From Lytechinus variegatus (Eukaryota; Echinodermata; Echinoidea; Temnopleuroida; Toxopneustidae): a DNA stretch of 64,000 nt. Each line of letters opens with the position of its first letter. Position 1 is the first letter of the stretch. Under the pieces are notes generated by a model, which ran no database searches, had not been told where the DNA came from, and saw only the letters and a program-made list of their open reading frames with translations. Shown here piece by piece: positions 48,015 to 56,573 of the stretch. The stretch spans positions 26,969,934-27,033,933 of the forward strand of contig NC_054743.1 of assembly GCF_018143015.1 (NCBI RefSeq). Direction: 5' to 3'. The translations under genes and the position numbers were made by a program.

Positions 48015-50660
48015 GTGATGATGGTGGTGGTGGTGGTTATGATGGTGATGATGATGATGGTGATGATGATGGTGGTGATGATGATGATGATGTTGATGAT
48101 GGTGGTGATGAAGGTGGTGGTGATGGTGGTGATGATGATGGTTATGATGATGATGGTGATGGTTGTGATGATGGTGAAGGTGGTGATGATGATGATGGTG
48201 ATGATGATGAAGGTTATGATGATGATGGTGATGATAAAGGTGGTGATGATGTTGATGGTGATGGTGGCGATGATGATGGTGATGATGATGGTGGTGATGA
48301 TGATGATGGTGATGGTGGTGGTGGTGATGATGATGGTGATGATGGTGGTGGTGGTGATGATGGTGGTGGTGATGATGATGGTGATGATGATGATGGTGAT
48401 GATGATGATGATGATGGTGGTGATGGTGGTGGTGATGGTAGAGGTGGTGATGATGATGATGATGGTGTGGTGATGATGATGATGGTGGTGATGGTGGTGA
48501 TGGTATTGGTGGTGATGATGGTGATGGTGGTGATGATGATGGTGATGGTGGTGATGGTATTGGTGGTGATGATGATGGTGATGGTGGTGATGATGATGAT
48601 GGTGATGGTGGTGGTTGTGATGATGGTGATGGTGGTGATGATGATGATGGAGATGATGATGATGGGGAGGACGATGTTGTTGATGACGGATGTGGTGTGG
48701 TGGTGGTGTTGATGACTACTACTATGGTGATGGTGGTGATTGTTATTATATAGTAGCGGCGGTTTGGGTTGTGATGATTGATTGGTCGATACGAATCAAC
48801 TAAATTTCACTTCATGAATTGTGTGTTGCAACGATGATGGCTATATAAACAGATGACGGAGGTGACATGATTCTGATGATAGCAGTCTAGCGGAAGTCCT
48901 GTGATGATGATGACGATAGTAATGGTGGTGACTAAAATGACGACGATGACAGCAACACAATAGTGATGACGAAACTATTGAAAACGCAATAGAGAGGCTT
49001 CGGTAAAGGGAAAATGAAATTATCTTTGACAAGAATGATCATAATATAGAGATGGTCATGGTGATGGGGATCGAGAAAAGAAGATGATAGTGGGTGATGA
49101 TGAAGTGGTTATAGGTAAACTGGTAAAACTGCCTTGCATATAGGAAGGTGAGAAATAAGATGAAAATTAAAAAGATGTAATCGAGGTATCGGGTGGGGAA
49201 GAGAAGAAGGAGAATTGCAACTCTTTGTAAGGAGGAGAACGAAAAGGAACAGAAAGACAATGTCGATCCTCACTATTTAAATGGAGGAACGATTTATCAT
49301 TACCAGTGGTTGTAAGATAAAACACGAGAGTATGATGCAGAGAAAGAAACAATTTCTTACATTTTAACAATCTCCTTACCGTTGTCATTTCTTACAGGTG
49401 CACAAACTCGATGGCGATTCCATCGATGAGGTCATCGAGCAATCTCCTACGTCACAAGAGAGCGTCGAGCGACGGGCCGAGAGCAACGAATGCTTGGTGG
49501 ATATCGAGGAAGACCCGAAGCCAAAGACTGAGAAGGTCTCGACGCTCCAAAGGCTCAAGAAACAAAAGAAAGGCGAGTCAAAGACTTCCAAACAAGAGAA
49601 GAATGCTTCGTTCTTTAGTCGACTTGGGTCGCGGATCTCCCGTGCCCTGAGTAGGAGTCAGTCCACAGAGGAATCAACCGAACAATCAAAGAACATCGAA
49701 CAACGCACAGGGTCCAAGAAAGCTGATGGACAGGATCATCAGATAGAGACAGAAGGAATCAAAGAAGAGGAAACGATAGAAGAGGTTAAGTTAAGCCCCA
49801 CGTTTCACGCCATGCCATCCGCCACCAAGTCGGGCCACGATAAGGTCATCATGGAACTTGCGGCGATTGCTCAGAACGCGAAGCTCGTTGCGGCGAAAGC
49901 CGAAGCTCTGAAATCGGCTCGGCTTCAAGGCGACAGCGATTCCAGTGGCGAGGAATCGTCGGGGACTAGTCGGACACTGTCCCGACGCGACTCCGAGATG
50001 AACATCGAACAGGCCGCTGAGAACCTAAGGACCACGCTCCAGAACCTAAGCGAAGCTGAACTGCTCGAGATGGAGAAAACTGACAGTGACAACCTTCAGA
50101 AACCAGAAGTTAAACCTAAACCAGATACCTCCATGAAGATGAAGATGGATATGTCTGTTATTAATGAGATGGAAGGATTCTTTGCAAAGTCGAATAAATC
50201 GCTTAAAAATAGCAAAGAGAACGGCGACAAAGCTCCCGGAACGGAAAGTGTGGAGGCGAAAGAAAACAATGACGTAAAGGGGAAAGATAAGGACTTGGAC
50301 GTAAAGGAGAAGGAAAATGGACACGATGATAGTGTTGATTCAAAGAAAGAAGAGGATGAAAAGAATGAGGTTGGGGATAATACACAGGATGAGAAGAAGA
50401 AAGAAGAGAAGGAGGAGAAGGATGAAAAGAAAGATGAGGTCGGAGAGGATGAAAATGAGAAAGAAGAGTCAAAGACAGATGAATCCAGCAATATGAAAGA
50501 ACCTGAAAGTGAGGAGAACGAGAAGGAGGAGAGTAGAAAGAAAGAGGAAATCGATACAAACGTCAGTCAAGACAGCACACAAGTTAATTCTCAAGAGAAT
50601 GAGCCAGATAACCTGAAACTAAACGGAGATTTAAACGACGATGGCAAAACAACGAACTAA
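37882..50660 (+). CDS. PLEKHO (CKIP-1)-like pleckstrin-homology protein, six exons
   Basis: Exons 37882-38070, 39373-39516, 43583-43675, 46600-46701, 47879-47971 and 49398-50660 join, all at phase 0, into 627 residues. A PH domain spans about residues 24-138, with the C-terminal helix Trp at 125 (DRDRWVHIINDV). FDEVV...TRPKNPGRRPP (143-169) then follows. That order, and LDEV...RRPPTR, matches my memory of vertebrate PLEKHO1/2, which bind phosphoinositides and act as scaffolds at the membrane. Residues about 279-296 are basic and Ser/Arg-rich. A helical Ala/Lys segment lies near 357-379, and the last 150 residues are Glu/Lys/Asp-rich and probably disordered. The tail is longer than in vertebrate PLEKHO1 (about 409). 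Two adjacent Met codons start the frame; a 5' noncoding exon is likely. Family assignment is good, exact orthology less so. Confidence 0.8.
38071..39372 (+). other. PH gene intron 1
   Basis: GA-rich low-complexity sequence at about 38740-39060 and a CCTGGGGAGC foldback element at 39078-39188. Nothing else recognised. Confidence 0.7.
39078..39188. mobile_element. GTTTCATGAAACGCCCC foldback element, short copy
   Basis: CTGGGGAGCTTTTCATCGAC on the left faces TTCATGAAACGCTCCC on the right. It shares TTTGTCCGACAAGTTGTC with the copies at 56281 and 62216 but is shorter and more diverged. Confidence 0.6.
39373..39516 (+). CDS. PH gene exon 2
   Basis: Residues 64-111 in the frame reading VSANSTGKRGECLLIQLKQV, the middle strands of the PH domain ending NSFLIQKTPNAGSSRQ. 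Acceptor ATGCTAG, donor GTAAGC, 48 whole codons. The longer ORF over this region (39285-39473) is another frame and hits a stop. Confidence 0.8.
41546..42465. repeat. 155-bp direct repeats flanking a MITE
   Basis: About 41546-41700 and 42311-42465 read the same in direct orientation (AAGTGACATTCA... to ...TTCACGCTC) at roughly 95% identity by eye, with one 9-base indel near the right end. The TTAA-type element fills the gap exactly. Confidence 0.85.
41701..42312. mobile_element. TTAA-type MITE, 612 bp, intact ends
   Basis: Ends TTAAAGGTCAAGTCCACCTC and GAGGTGGACTTGACCTTTAA are perfect inverts. Inverted similarity extends about 125 bases with few changes. It contains ATTTCATCAAAATCGGATGT and its reverse complement. 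The element at 52486-53029 is a diverged relative. Kolobok/T2-like by its TTAA-bounded ends; non-coding. Confidence 0.88.
43238..43474. mobile_element. GGTGTTA-repeat element, copy 2
   Basis: ACAGCAAAAACTGTGGTGTT to ACAGTTTTTTACAGTGT, with spaced GGTGTTA/TAACACC words throughout. Lies about 110 bases upstream of PH gene exon 3. Opposite orientation to copy 1. Confidence 0.85.
43583..43675 (+). CDS. PH gene exon 3, C-terminal PH helix
   Basis: Residues 112-142, IIFGCVNPADRDRWVHIIND and on to GTITGQSA. The Trp at residue 125 is the near-invariant PH helix Trp. Acceptor TTTTTTTTCAG, donor GTGAGT. Confidence 0.85.
43676..46599 (+). other. PH gene intron 3 (2.9 kb)
   Basis: Contains two small palindromes at 44193-44275, a poly-G run at about 44336-44347, and otherwise AT-rich sequence. 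ORFs at 44287-44493 and 46132-46440 have no support. Confidence 0.7.
46600..46701 (+). CDS. PH gene exon 4, RRPP linker
   Basis: Residues 143-176, FDEVVVSSSALTHIVKTRPK then NPGRRPPGHRSRAL. This segment after the PH domain is the strongest link to PLEKHO proteins. Acceptor ATTTACAG, donor GTAAAC. Confidence 0.8.
46702..47878 (+). other. PH gene intron 4
   Basis: Ends in a long C/T-rich, TTC-type tract at about 47560-47780 before the acceptor at TTGCCTAG. The rest is AT-rich with nothing recognised. Confidence 0.7.
47879..47971 (+). CDS. PH gene exon 5
   Basis: Residues 177-207, VTSPTGEISSFGDDADSGVG and on to ELLAAHST. A low-complexity Ser/Asp segment with no domain. Included because it has clean splice sites (TTGCCTAG and GTGAGT), keeps phase 0, and is open in the right frame. 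Confidence 0.7.
47979..48740. repeat. 760-bp GAT/GGT array in PH gene intron 5
   Basis: Continuous GATGATGGTGATGG-type repeats starting about 8 bases after the exon 5 donor GTGAGTAGG. Frames across it (Asp/Gly, Met/Val) are microsatellite artefacts. The rest of the intron to 49397 is GAT/GA-biased and otherwise unremarkable. Confidence 0.95.
49398..50660 (+). CDS. PH gene exon 6, long charged tail and stop
   Basis: Residues 208-627 from VHKLDGDSIDEVIEQ to DGKTTN and TAA. The acceptor is CATTTCTTACAG at 49386-49397. It holds a Lys/Gln-rich segment, a basic SRISRALSRSQS stretch, an Ala-rich helical segment, and a long Glu/Lys region from about residue 477. The minus-strand frames over it are mirror artefacts of the charged codons. 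The single 1.26-kb exon is unusual beside exons of 93-189 bases. Confidence 0.88.
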   Translation: MHKLDGDSIDEVIEQSPTSQESVERRAESNECLVDIEEDPKPKTEKVSTLQRLKKQKKGESKTSKQEKNASFFSRLGSRISRALSRSQSTEESTEQSKNIEQRTGSKKADGQDHQIETEGIKEEETIEEVKLSPTFHAMPSATKSGHDKVIMELAAIAQNAKLVAAKAEALKSARLQGDSDSSGEESSGTSRTLSRRDSEMNIEQAAENLRTTLQNLSEAELLEMEKTDSDNLQKPEVKPKPDTSMKMKMDMSVINEMEGFFAKSNKSLKNSKENGDKAPGTESVEAKENNDVKGKDKDLDVKEKENGHDDSVDSKKEEDEKNEVGDNTQDEKKKEEKEEKDEKKDEVGEDENEKEESKTDESSNMKEPESEENEKEESRKKEEIDTNVSQDSTQVNSQENEPDNLKLNGDLNDDGKTTN

Positions 50661-50780
50661 TCTGCTTTCATCTCTCATAATGCACTTGAAATGATTATTG
50701 ATAATTCACTTGATAATCTTGCTAGTGAAATATATTGTAACAGATAAAAATAAATAAGTTAATATTGATAGTTCAACATA
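50661..50780 (+). terminator. PH gene 3' UTR start and polyadenylation signal
   Basis: AATAAA at 50749-50754 lies 89 bases after the stop codon. A more distal AATAAA occurs near 52020, so a longer 3' UTR is possible. Confidence 0.4.
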
Positions 50781-51080
50781 ATTGTTTTCAGAAGTGAAAT
50801 AGGAAAATGCTCATGATTAACATTTCACATTTCGCTGCATGAATCACGTGCATGTTTTGTGTTTGCAATGAAGCAATCGCAAATAAGAAAAATAATGTTT
50901 GGTCGACATAAGTGTCATATCTTTTAGGGAGGGACAAGGTCTTTGGCAAGGGCCCAAAAGAGACACACGGTGTCCCATGATAGTGTGACTTTCAGAGTAA
51001 AGGCAAAGATGTAGAGGGGAAGTGAAATAGAATGAAAGCTTAATGTGATGAAAGCATCATAATTAAAGATGGACAGAGAG
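50781..51080. other. Possible 3' UTR or intergenic, nothing recognised
   Basis: AT-rich; no gene or repeat family identified. Confidence 0.4.
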
Positions 51081-51213
51081 CTGGGATCCGTTCCAGAAAG
51101 AGTTCTTAGAATCAATCGCAAATCCCTATAATATGCGCGTTTCATTGAAAGTCTAGTCAAGTTGCGTTTGATAAACTTGGAGTTGCGTTGATCATAACTC
51201 TTTCTGCAACGGG
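51081..51213. mobile_element. GGGCCCGTTGCAGAAAG foldback element, diverged copy
   Basis: CTGGGATCCGTTCCAGAAAGAG on the left (key words CCGTT and CAGAAAG) and CTTTCTGCAACGGGA on the right, with an internal TTGCGTTTGATAAACTTGG. The left arm is degraded compared with the copies at 23759 and 29337. Confidence 0.7.
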
Positions 51214-51357
51214 AATGTTTGAGACGGATTTTAGTGCTTTCCCGGATGCTGCTTTATCAAGGATTTGCCCAGGCCCCCTTCCTTGTCTTTAAGAAATTAG
51301 GTCGAAAAGTTTGATTGCCTTGACTCGAGATTGACTTAAGTATACGAACTTGATTGT

Positions 51358-51576
51358 ATACACTCTTAAAAAAAATCAGTCAAAAATGACTAGTTAATAG
51401 GATCAGCTGTGTGCAACTGTTATTCTAGTCATATTTAACTATTTTCTAGTCGTATTTTACTTAGAACAGAGTTGTTTCTGACTAGAATATATGTCAGAAA
51501 TGTGACTACACATATCAGTTGCAGTACACCCAGCTGACTACTGCTGGTTTCGTCAATGACTGATTTGTTTTAAGAG
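51358..51576. mobile_element. ACACTCTTAAAA-ended foldback element, about 218 bp
   Basis: ACACTCTTAAAAAAAATCAG on the left faces CTGATTTGTTTTAAGAGTGT on the right. Inside are repeated TGACTAG/CTAGTCA words, including AATGACTAGTTA, CTAGTCATATT and TGACTAGAATA. Non-coding. Confidence 0.75.
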
Positions 51577-52485
51577 TGTAGAATAAGATAAAATTTGTCA
51601 CTATTCTTCCAAAAAATAGCAAAATATCTGTATATTTGCGCTGTTTTATATTTCTCTCAGTTGGTTAAAGTATTTTCATAGCATTATGTTTGATGTAAAT
51701 TGTGTAAGTGCCAATAACAAAACGATCATCTTCAATCATGTAGGCCTATTCTTGCAATCCGTTGGACTCTTAACTGTTAGGCGATGCATGTGATATGTTT
51801 TCATTTTATCTGAATGATATATACAGTTCCATACTCTTTTCACTTCGTCTATATTTTGCTTCCTTTCTAATCACTTGAAAATTTTAGGGTGGGGTCGATC
51901 CTCGCTTCCCTTCCAATTTGTTGGGCCGCCCCTAGAGGAATCAAGGTTTTTCCATACAGGGATTTCTTTCCGTTTAACACTAATTCATTGTGCTGTTAAA
52001 TTATTATAGTGTTATAATATAATAAACCTTTATAATATTAATAACTTGAGTTATTTAATCATTTGTACTTTTTATTCATCTTGAAAGCACAACAATTCTT
52101 GCCATAAATAATATTTTTTAAGAGAATGCATAAGATTTACCGTCTAATATTAGATCAATTGATAACAACAGATTTGTTATTTTTATGTGATATAGTGAAT
52201 ATTGTAATAATAATAGTGAATATCAATATTGCGCGATCTATCGAATATAACACTCTGAGTGACTTTGATTCGTAGGAATAAAATGAAAGACTTTAGTTTG
52301 TTATAAGAACTGTGTAGTATTTGCGATTTAAAGCATTTTTTTCTCTCTTTGCAAGTCATGCACGGGAGCTGCAGATTTAAAATCCATACAAGAAAATATC
52401 AGAATAAAATAATGAAATGGAACGTTACCAAGATTTACCTCTCAAGACTGATCTAGATATCATAATTTGTACTTCGTTAAAGTAC
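51577..52485. other. Intergenic, nothing recognised
   Basis: AT-rich, with an AATAAA near 52020. No gene. Confidence 0.4.
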
Positions 52486-53029
52486 TTAAAGGACAAGTCC
52501 ATCCCAACAGAAAAATGATCTGAATAAAAAGAAAAATCAATTAAGTATAACACTGAAAATTTCACTACAATCGGATGTAAAATAAGAAAGTTATGCCATT
52601 TCGAATTTTCACTTTATTTCACAAAACATTTTTCATGCTCATCCTGGTCAGTATGTAAATTAGGGTACACTACTTACTCACTATATCTTTTGTATGATTT
52701 ATGAGATATTTTGATTTTCTCATTATTATGTGAAACATTGTTTTTACATTTTGTAGTTCAGTCAACTTGGTCATTATTGTCAAATCTTTACAAATTGAAA
52801 TATCGCATAATTCAAACAATAAAAACAAAACAAATAGTGAGGGAAATCAACAACACTCTCATTTGCATATCGCTGAGTTGTGCATATTAAAAAATAAGCG
52901 AAACTTTAAAACATCTTAACTAGCTTATATTACACCACATTTTGTTGAAATTTTCAACGTTATACTTGTTATGGTTTTTCTCGAGTGATTCAAGTCAATA
53001 TTTTTTTCTGGGGTTAATTTGGCCTTTAA
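52486..53029. mobile_element. TTAA-type MITE, diverged copy
   Basis: TTAAAGGACAAGTCCATCCC at the left and GGCCTTTAA at the right, with TTAA at both tips. CGGATGTAAAATAAGAAAG and other words match the left half of the element at 41701; the right half is more decayed. Confidence 0.8.
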
Positions 53030-53935
53030 ATTGATTTGTATAGAAGTGTTTGATTCGAATGATTTTAATTGGGTCATAATTCGCATCTTCACCTCGCCAA
53101 TAGAATTTAAATCATTATATGGGGCCCGTATGTGATTGATTTGCCAGTCATTATGAAACAACTACCCCGATTGGTTCCTGGTCTGCCTTTTTAACAAAGT
53201 GCGTAAGCAACCATGATTTTGATTGGTCATTGGCATTTAACAACTGCAAACCTTTAAAATCATTCTACTGTACCTTATTCTTTTTAATAAAAAATGTGTG
53301 TTTTTTAAATGCATGTCATATAGGTGCACTATGGCTCGATGTGGATCCAGCTTGCATGTTTGTGAAAATTAGTTTACGACGGTGATAAATTATTTATTCA
53401 TGGGCACGTCTCTATATCAGTACTGTGAAGCTATGTCTGCATGCTTATAAACACTCGAAAAACTGTGGGAATTCTTTGTGAGCAGTGAATGAAGAACGGA
53501 CAAATTTGGAGTGAACTTTTAATGAAAATGATAAAAATTTTCACTCAATCCAAAACATCCACTCGTAATTTTCTCGCAATTCACTCTTTTCAGTGAATCG
53601 TGACACTCTTACTTGTTTTTTAAGAGTATATTGAAATGATTATTGTATTGTTTAATTTTTATACTCATGTAATTATTATGTGCATTATTATTGATTGTAA
53701 TTGTACTAAATTGTATTACCGTGTGCTTTGAATCATATATTTTAGTTTGTATTTTATTTCTAAGTTATTATCGTTCTTTTTAAGAATTTACCTTGTACCA
53801 AATCCACAATTTGCTCCCAAGACATTTACTCTGGTCTTAATATCTCAGAGGACATAGGGTTAGAGTTAGGATTGTAATAGAGTGTTTGGTTCAGAATAAT
53901 GTAAAGATAGGAATTAGGGTTTATTACACAGCAAA
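53030..53935. other. Intergenic, nothing recognised
   Basis: AT-rich. ACTCTT/TTTTTAAGAGTA words near 53605-53630 may be a small relic of the ACACTCTT element. No gene. Confidence 0.4.
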
Positions 53936-54165
53936 AACTGTGGTGTTAACCGGTGTACATAGAGGACCACACCAGTTATTTTACACCGGTGTTAAATTGG
54001 TGGTGTTAGTTTTACACCTATAGGTGTTATTACAACACCTTTGTTGTTACATTTACACTCTTTGGTGTTGTGTTTAATCCCTAGGGTGTAATTTTAACAC
54101 TTCAGGGTGTGGTCCTCTATTAACACCAATTGGTGTCAGTTTTAACACCGCAGTTTTTACAGTGT
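53936..54165. mobile_element. GGTGTTA-repeat element, copy 3, intact
   Basis: ACACAGCAAAAACTGTGGTG to CAGTTTTTACAGTGT, 230 bp. It is nearly identical by eye to copy 2 and supplies the uninterrupted reference for the insertion in copy 1. Confidence 0.88.
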
Positions 54166-54229
54166 ATGCATGGAGGTAAGTATTATGTTGGCTTACCGCG
54201 TGCAGATTTTCCTTCAGAGTAATTGTCGT

Positions 54230-54310
54230 CGGAGCAAATGTCATGGAACCTCGTTAAAATCATTGGGGCTAGTACTGTGCACTGGTTGCAGCTCCATGAC
54301 ATTTGCTCCG
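54230..54310. repeat. Inverted repeat with 18-bp arms
   Basis: CGGAGCAAATGTCATGGA at 54230-54247 is exactly inverted at 54293-54310. A further GCTCCGATGGA word lies just outside. Probably a small foldback element. Confidence 0.75.
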
Positions 54311-54789
54311 GCGAAAATTGCTCCGATGGAAAAGCTCCAAATTGTTATTTTTTAACGATGCATGCACGTTCTCTGCGGCAAAATACCAGGTAAATCAAAA
54401 TTTGAGGGATACAGGAGAGTCACTCCCATGTGAAACGATTTTATAGGGGGTATTTAATTTAGCCCCCAAATGGGTTACCAGTCTTTCCTGACCATGGTTA
54501 ATGGGTTAAACTTTGTGGACACCTTCCGCCCCGTTCTGATGTGAGTGGTCCTGTGGATAGGTCTCTGGGTTGTAAAGTATCATTCGGCAGGGGCGAGTCT
54601 CGTTTTTTTGCTATTAAAGGAGGGGGTCTGACCAATTGGTTTGACCCATAAACGATGAGCTGCGACGTACTGCATCCTTAACTCCGTAGATCCGCCACTA
54701 GGTGTAGTTTTCGCATATAGTACGGGGAAACTCTACAAACGCATCGATTCCTTTGAAAATGCAATTAAAATCACATTGAAGAGCTGAGA

Positions 54790-54929
54790 GGCTTTTGTCG
54801 AAAGTTGGTGGGCTGGGACAGCAGATGATCCGAAGATTTGCACCGGACGAACAATTGCACATATGTCGTTGTTAACAGTCAAGATATTCCGATGCTGTCC
54901 CGGTCGGCCACGAACTTTCGACAAAAGCC
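54790..54929. repeat. Foldback repeat, about 47-bp arms
   Basis: GGCTTTTGTCGAAAGTT at 54790 is inverted at the right tip, AACTTTCGACAAAAGCC ending at 54929. GGGACAGCA/TGCTGTCCC and CCGAA/TTCCGA words continue the pairing inward. A T-arm-like TTCGAATCCCC follows at 54961. Confidence 0.75.
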
Positions 54930-55068
54930 CACCTCCCCCACGTTACGCCACTGTGTGGGGTTCGAATCCCCGTCATCAGTTGTTAAGATATTTAATGACA
55001 ATCTGGAGAGTTGTTTTTGTTTATTTATTAATTTATTTTATTTTTGGCATACGAGGTTGGAGCTTTCC

Positions 55069-55210
55069 AGGGGCCGTTGCATCAACAGTTGTGGTTTAAA
55101 CGCAACCAAGGAATCAATCGCGCAGGTCCCTATTACGTGTGTTTCATTGGCTGAAAGTCAAGTAGCGTTAGAGTTGCAATTTGATCACAACTATTTATGC
55201 AACGGGTCCC
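55069..55210. mobile_element. GGGCCCGTTGCAGAAAG foldback element, diverged copy
   Basis: AGGGGCCGTTGCATCAACAG and ATTTATGCAACGGGTCCC are the ends; TTTAAACGCAACC and GTCAAGTAGCGTTAGAGTTG match the interior of the other copies. Confidence 0.7.
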
Positions 55211-56280
55211 GAGTTAACAGCCAATTACTCGTAATGCCTCGTCGCAATGATATTGATATATGGTGCTTTATTGGCAACTTGGTCGTACATTTCATTTGTT
55301 GATACAGTTCGCATGACACGTTACATGGGGGATGTTTGTAAGCTTGTTTCAAATTACTGTACTAAAATCTGACAGAAAAGTGATGTACTATCTTTTCTAT
55401 ACATTCAAACGTCATCGTTCTTTTTTTTCAATAAAAGTGTCACATTTCAGTCACTGAAGATTCGTATTATCGTCCTTTTTAATGTTTTATGTTATTGTTT
55501 AAATTGCAGATTATCATTATGCATAATGATAGCAGCGCTTTGTATCCTCTGGCAAAAAGCACTTTATAAATCCAGCTATTATTATTTATATGCATTGGTG
55601 AATGACCTGCTTTGTGCCACTGAAGCCAAGGAATGATTACCCATGTAAAAAAAATGAACATTAAAACAATTATATATTCGAGGTCAATTCAGCCCAGGCC
55701 CAAGACAGTCTTTGCGATAAATTTGTATGTGGAGACGATGTCTCCCAGAGATGTAACTGATTGAAATATAAAGTAAAATCAATCGTTATTTTAACCTCTT
55801 TATCTTCTCTTTATTCTAAACAGCAAAAAAAAAATAATAAAATACTATATTCATTCATCCTCTACACACGTTTCTCTCCCACCCTCTGTCATTCTCTGTG
55901 TATTCATTGCTCAGTTCATACCCAATCCATGGGCTTTCTTTTGAAGAACTAGCAATATCACCACCAAAGTCCTCAACTATTCAAATCTGACTAGTTTCCT
56001 TACCCATAATGCAACATTCTGAGTAGAATAGTCTAGTGATACAGGCCAACTTTAAATTACTACATACATTCATGTTACCTTGCAGCAATACAAGCACTTA
56101 TCCTCTATTATTTTAGTTTCCCTTCATTTCAAGCTAATTCATTCTCTGCACTAATAGCTATGATTTATTATCACCAAAGTATGTTTTGACGAGCTCTTCA
56201 TATTCAGGGTTGGGTCAGTTCGCTCCCCGCAACACACACAAAATGTACACCTTTTACATTTTTATTCCTTTATTGTGACA
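55211..56280. other. Intergenic, nothing recognised
   Basis: AT-rich, no supported gene or repeat family. Confidence 0.4.
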
Positions 56281-56444
56281 CCTGGGGAGTGTTTCATCAA
56301 CATTTTCATCCGACAAGTTGTCAGATCTGACGTCTTTCTCTGATGTTGATTGGCTGAGAGGTACTGTTACTATGGTAACTGTCGGATAAAATGGGACTTG
56401 TCGGATAAAACGTCCGGCAAGTCCTTTCATGAAACGCCCCCAGG
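56281..56444. mobile_element. GTTTCATGAAACGCCCC foldback element, 164 bp
   Basis: CCTGGGGAGTGTTTCATCAA faces TTTCATGAAACGCCCCCAGG. Inside, CATCCGACAAGTTGTC faces GACTTGTCGGATAAAACGTC. A close copy lies at 62216. Confidence 0.85.
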
Positions 56445-56448
56445 ATCC

Positions 56449-56573
56449 CCATTTCATAAAGACCTGTTATAATAACAACAAATGTACTATCAGCCAATCA
56501 GATTGGAGGAGCTTTGAACTGTTATTGCAAATATATTATGTCTTATGAAAAGGGACCCAGAACGTTTTAGCCA
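56449..56573. mobile_element. Small foldback next to the previous element
   Basis: GGATCCCCATTTCATAAAGA faces TCTTATGAAAAGGGACCC. Inner words AGTACTATCAGCCAATC-type are not repeated elsewhere in the window. It resembles the CCTGG...TTTCATAAAG element at 57129 only in its tip. Confidence 0.5.

Noticed and set aside
47972..48712. 246-residue Asp/Gly-rich frame
   Set aside because: It starts directly at the PH gene donor and runs through the GAT/GGT array; the splice to exon 6 restores a normal protein.
50046..50559. Minus-strand frames over the PH gene last exon
   Set aside because: Mirror images of Glu/Lys codons (Phe/Ser/Leu-rich); no support of their own.
54838..55302. 154-residue frame
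   Set aside because: It runs through one foldback repeat and a GGGCCCGTTGCAGAAAG-type element, so it is not a gene.
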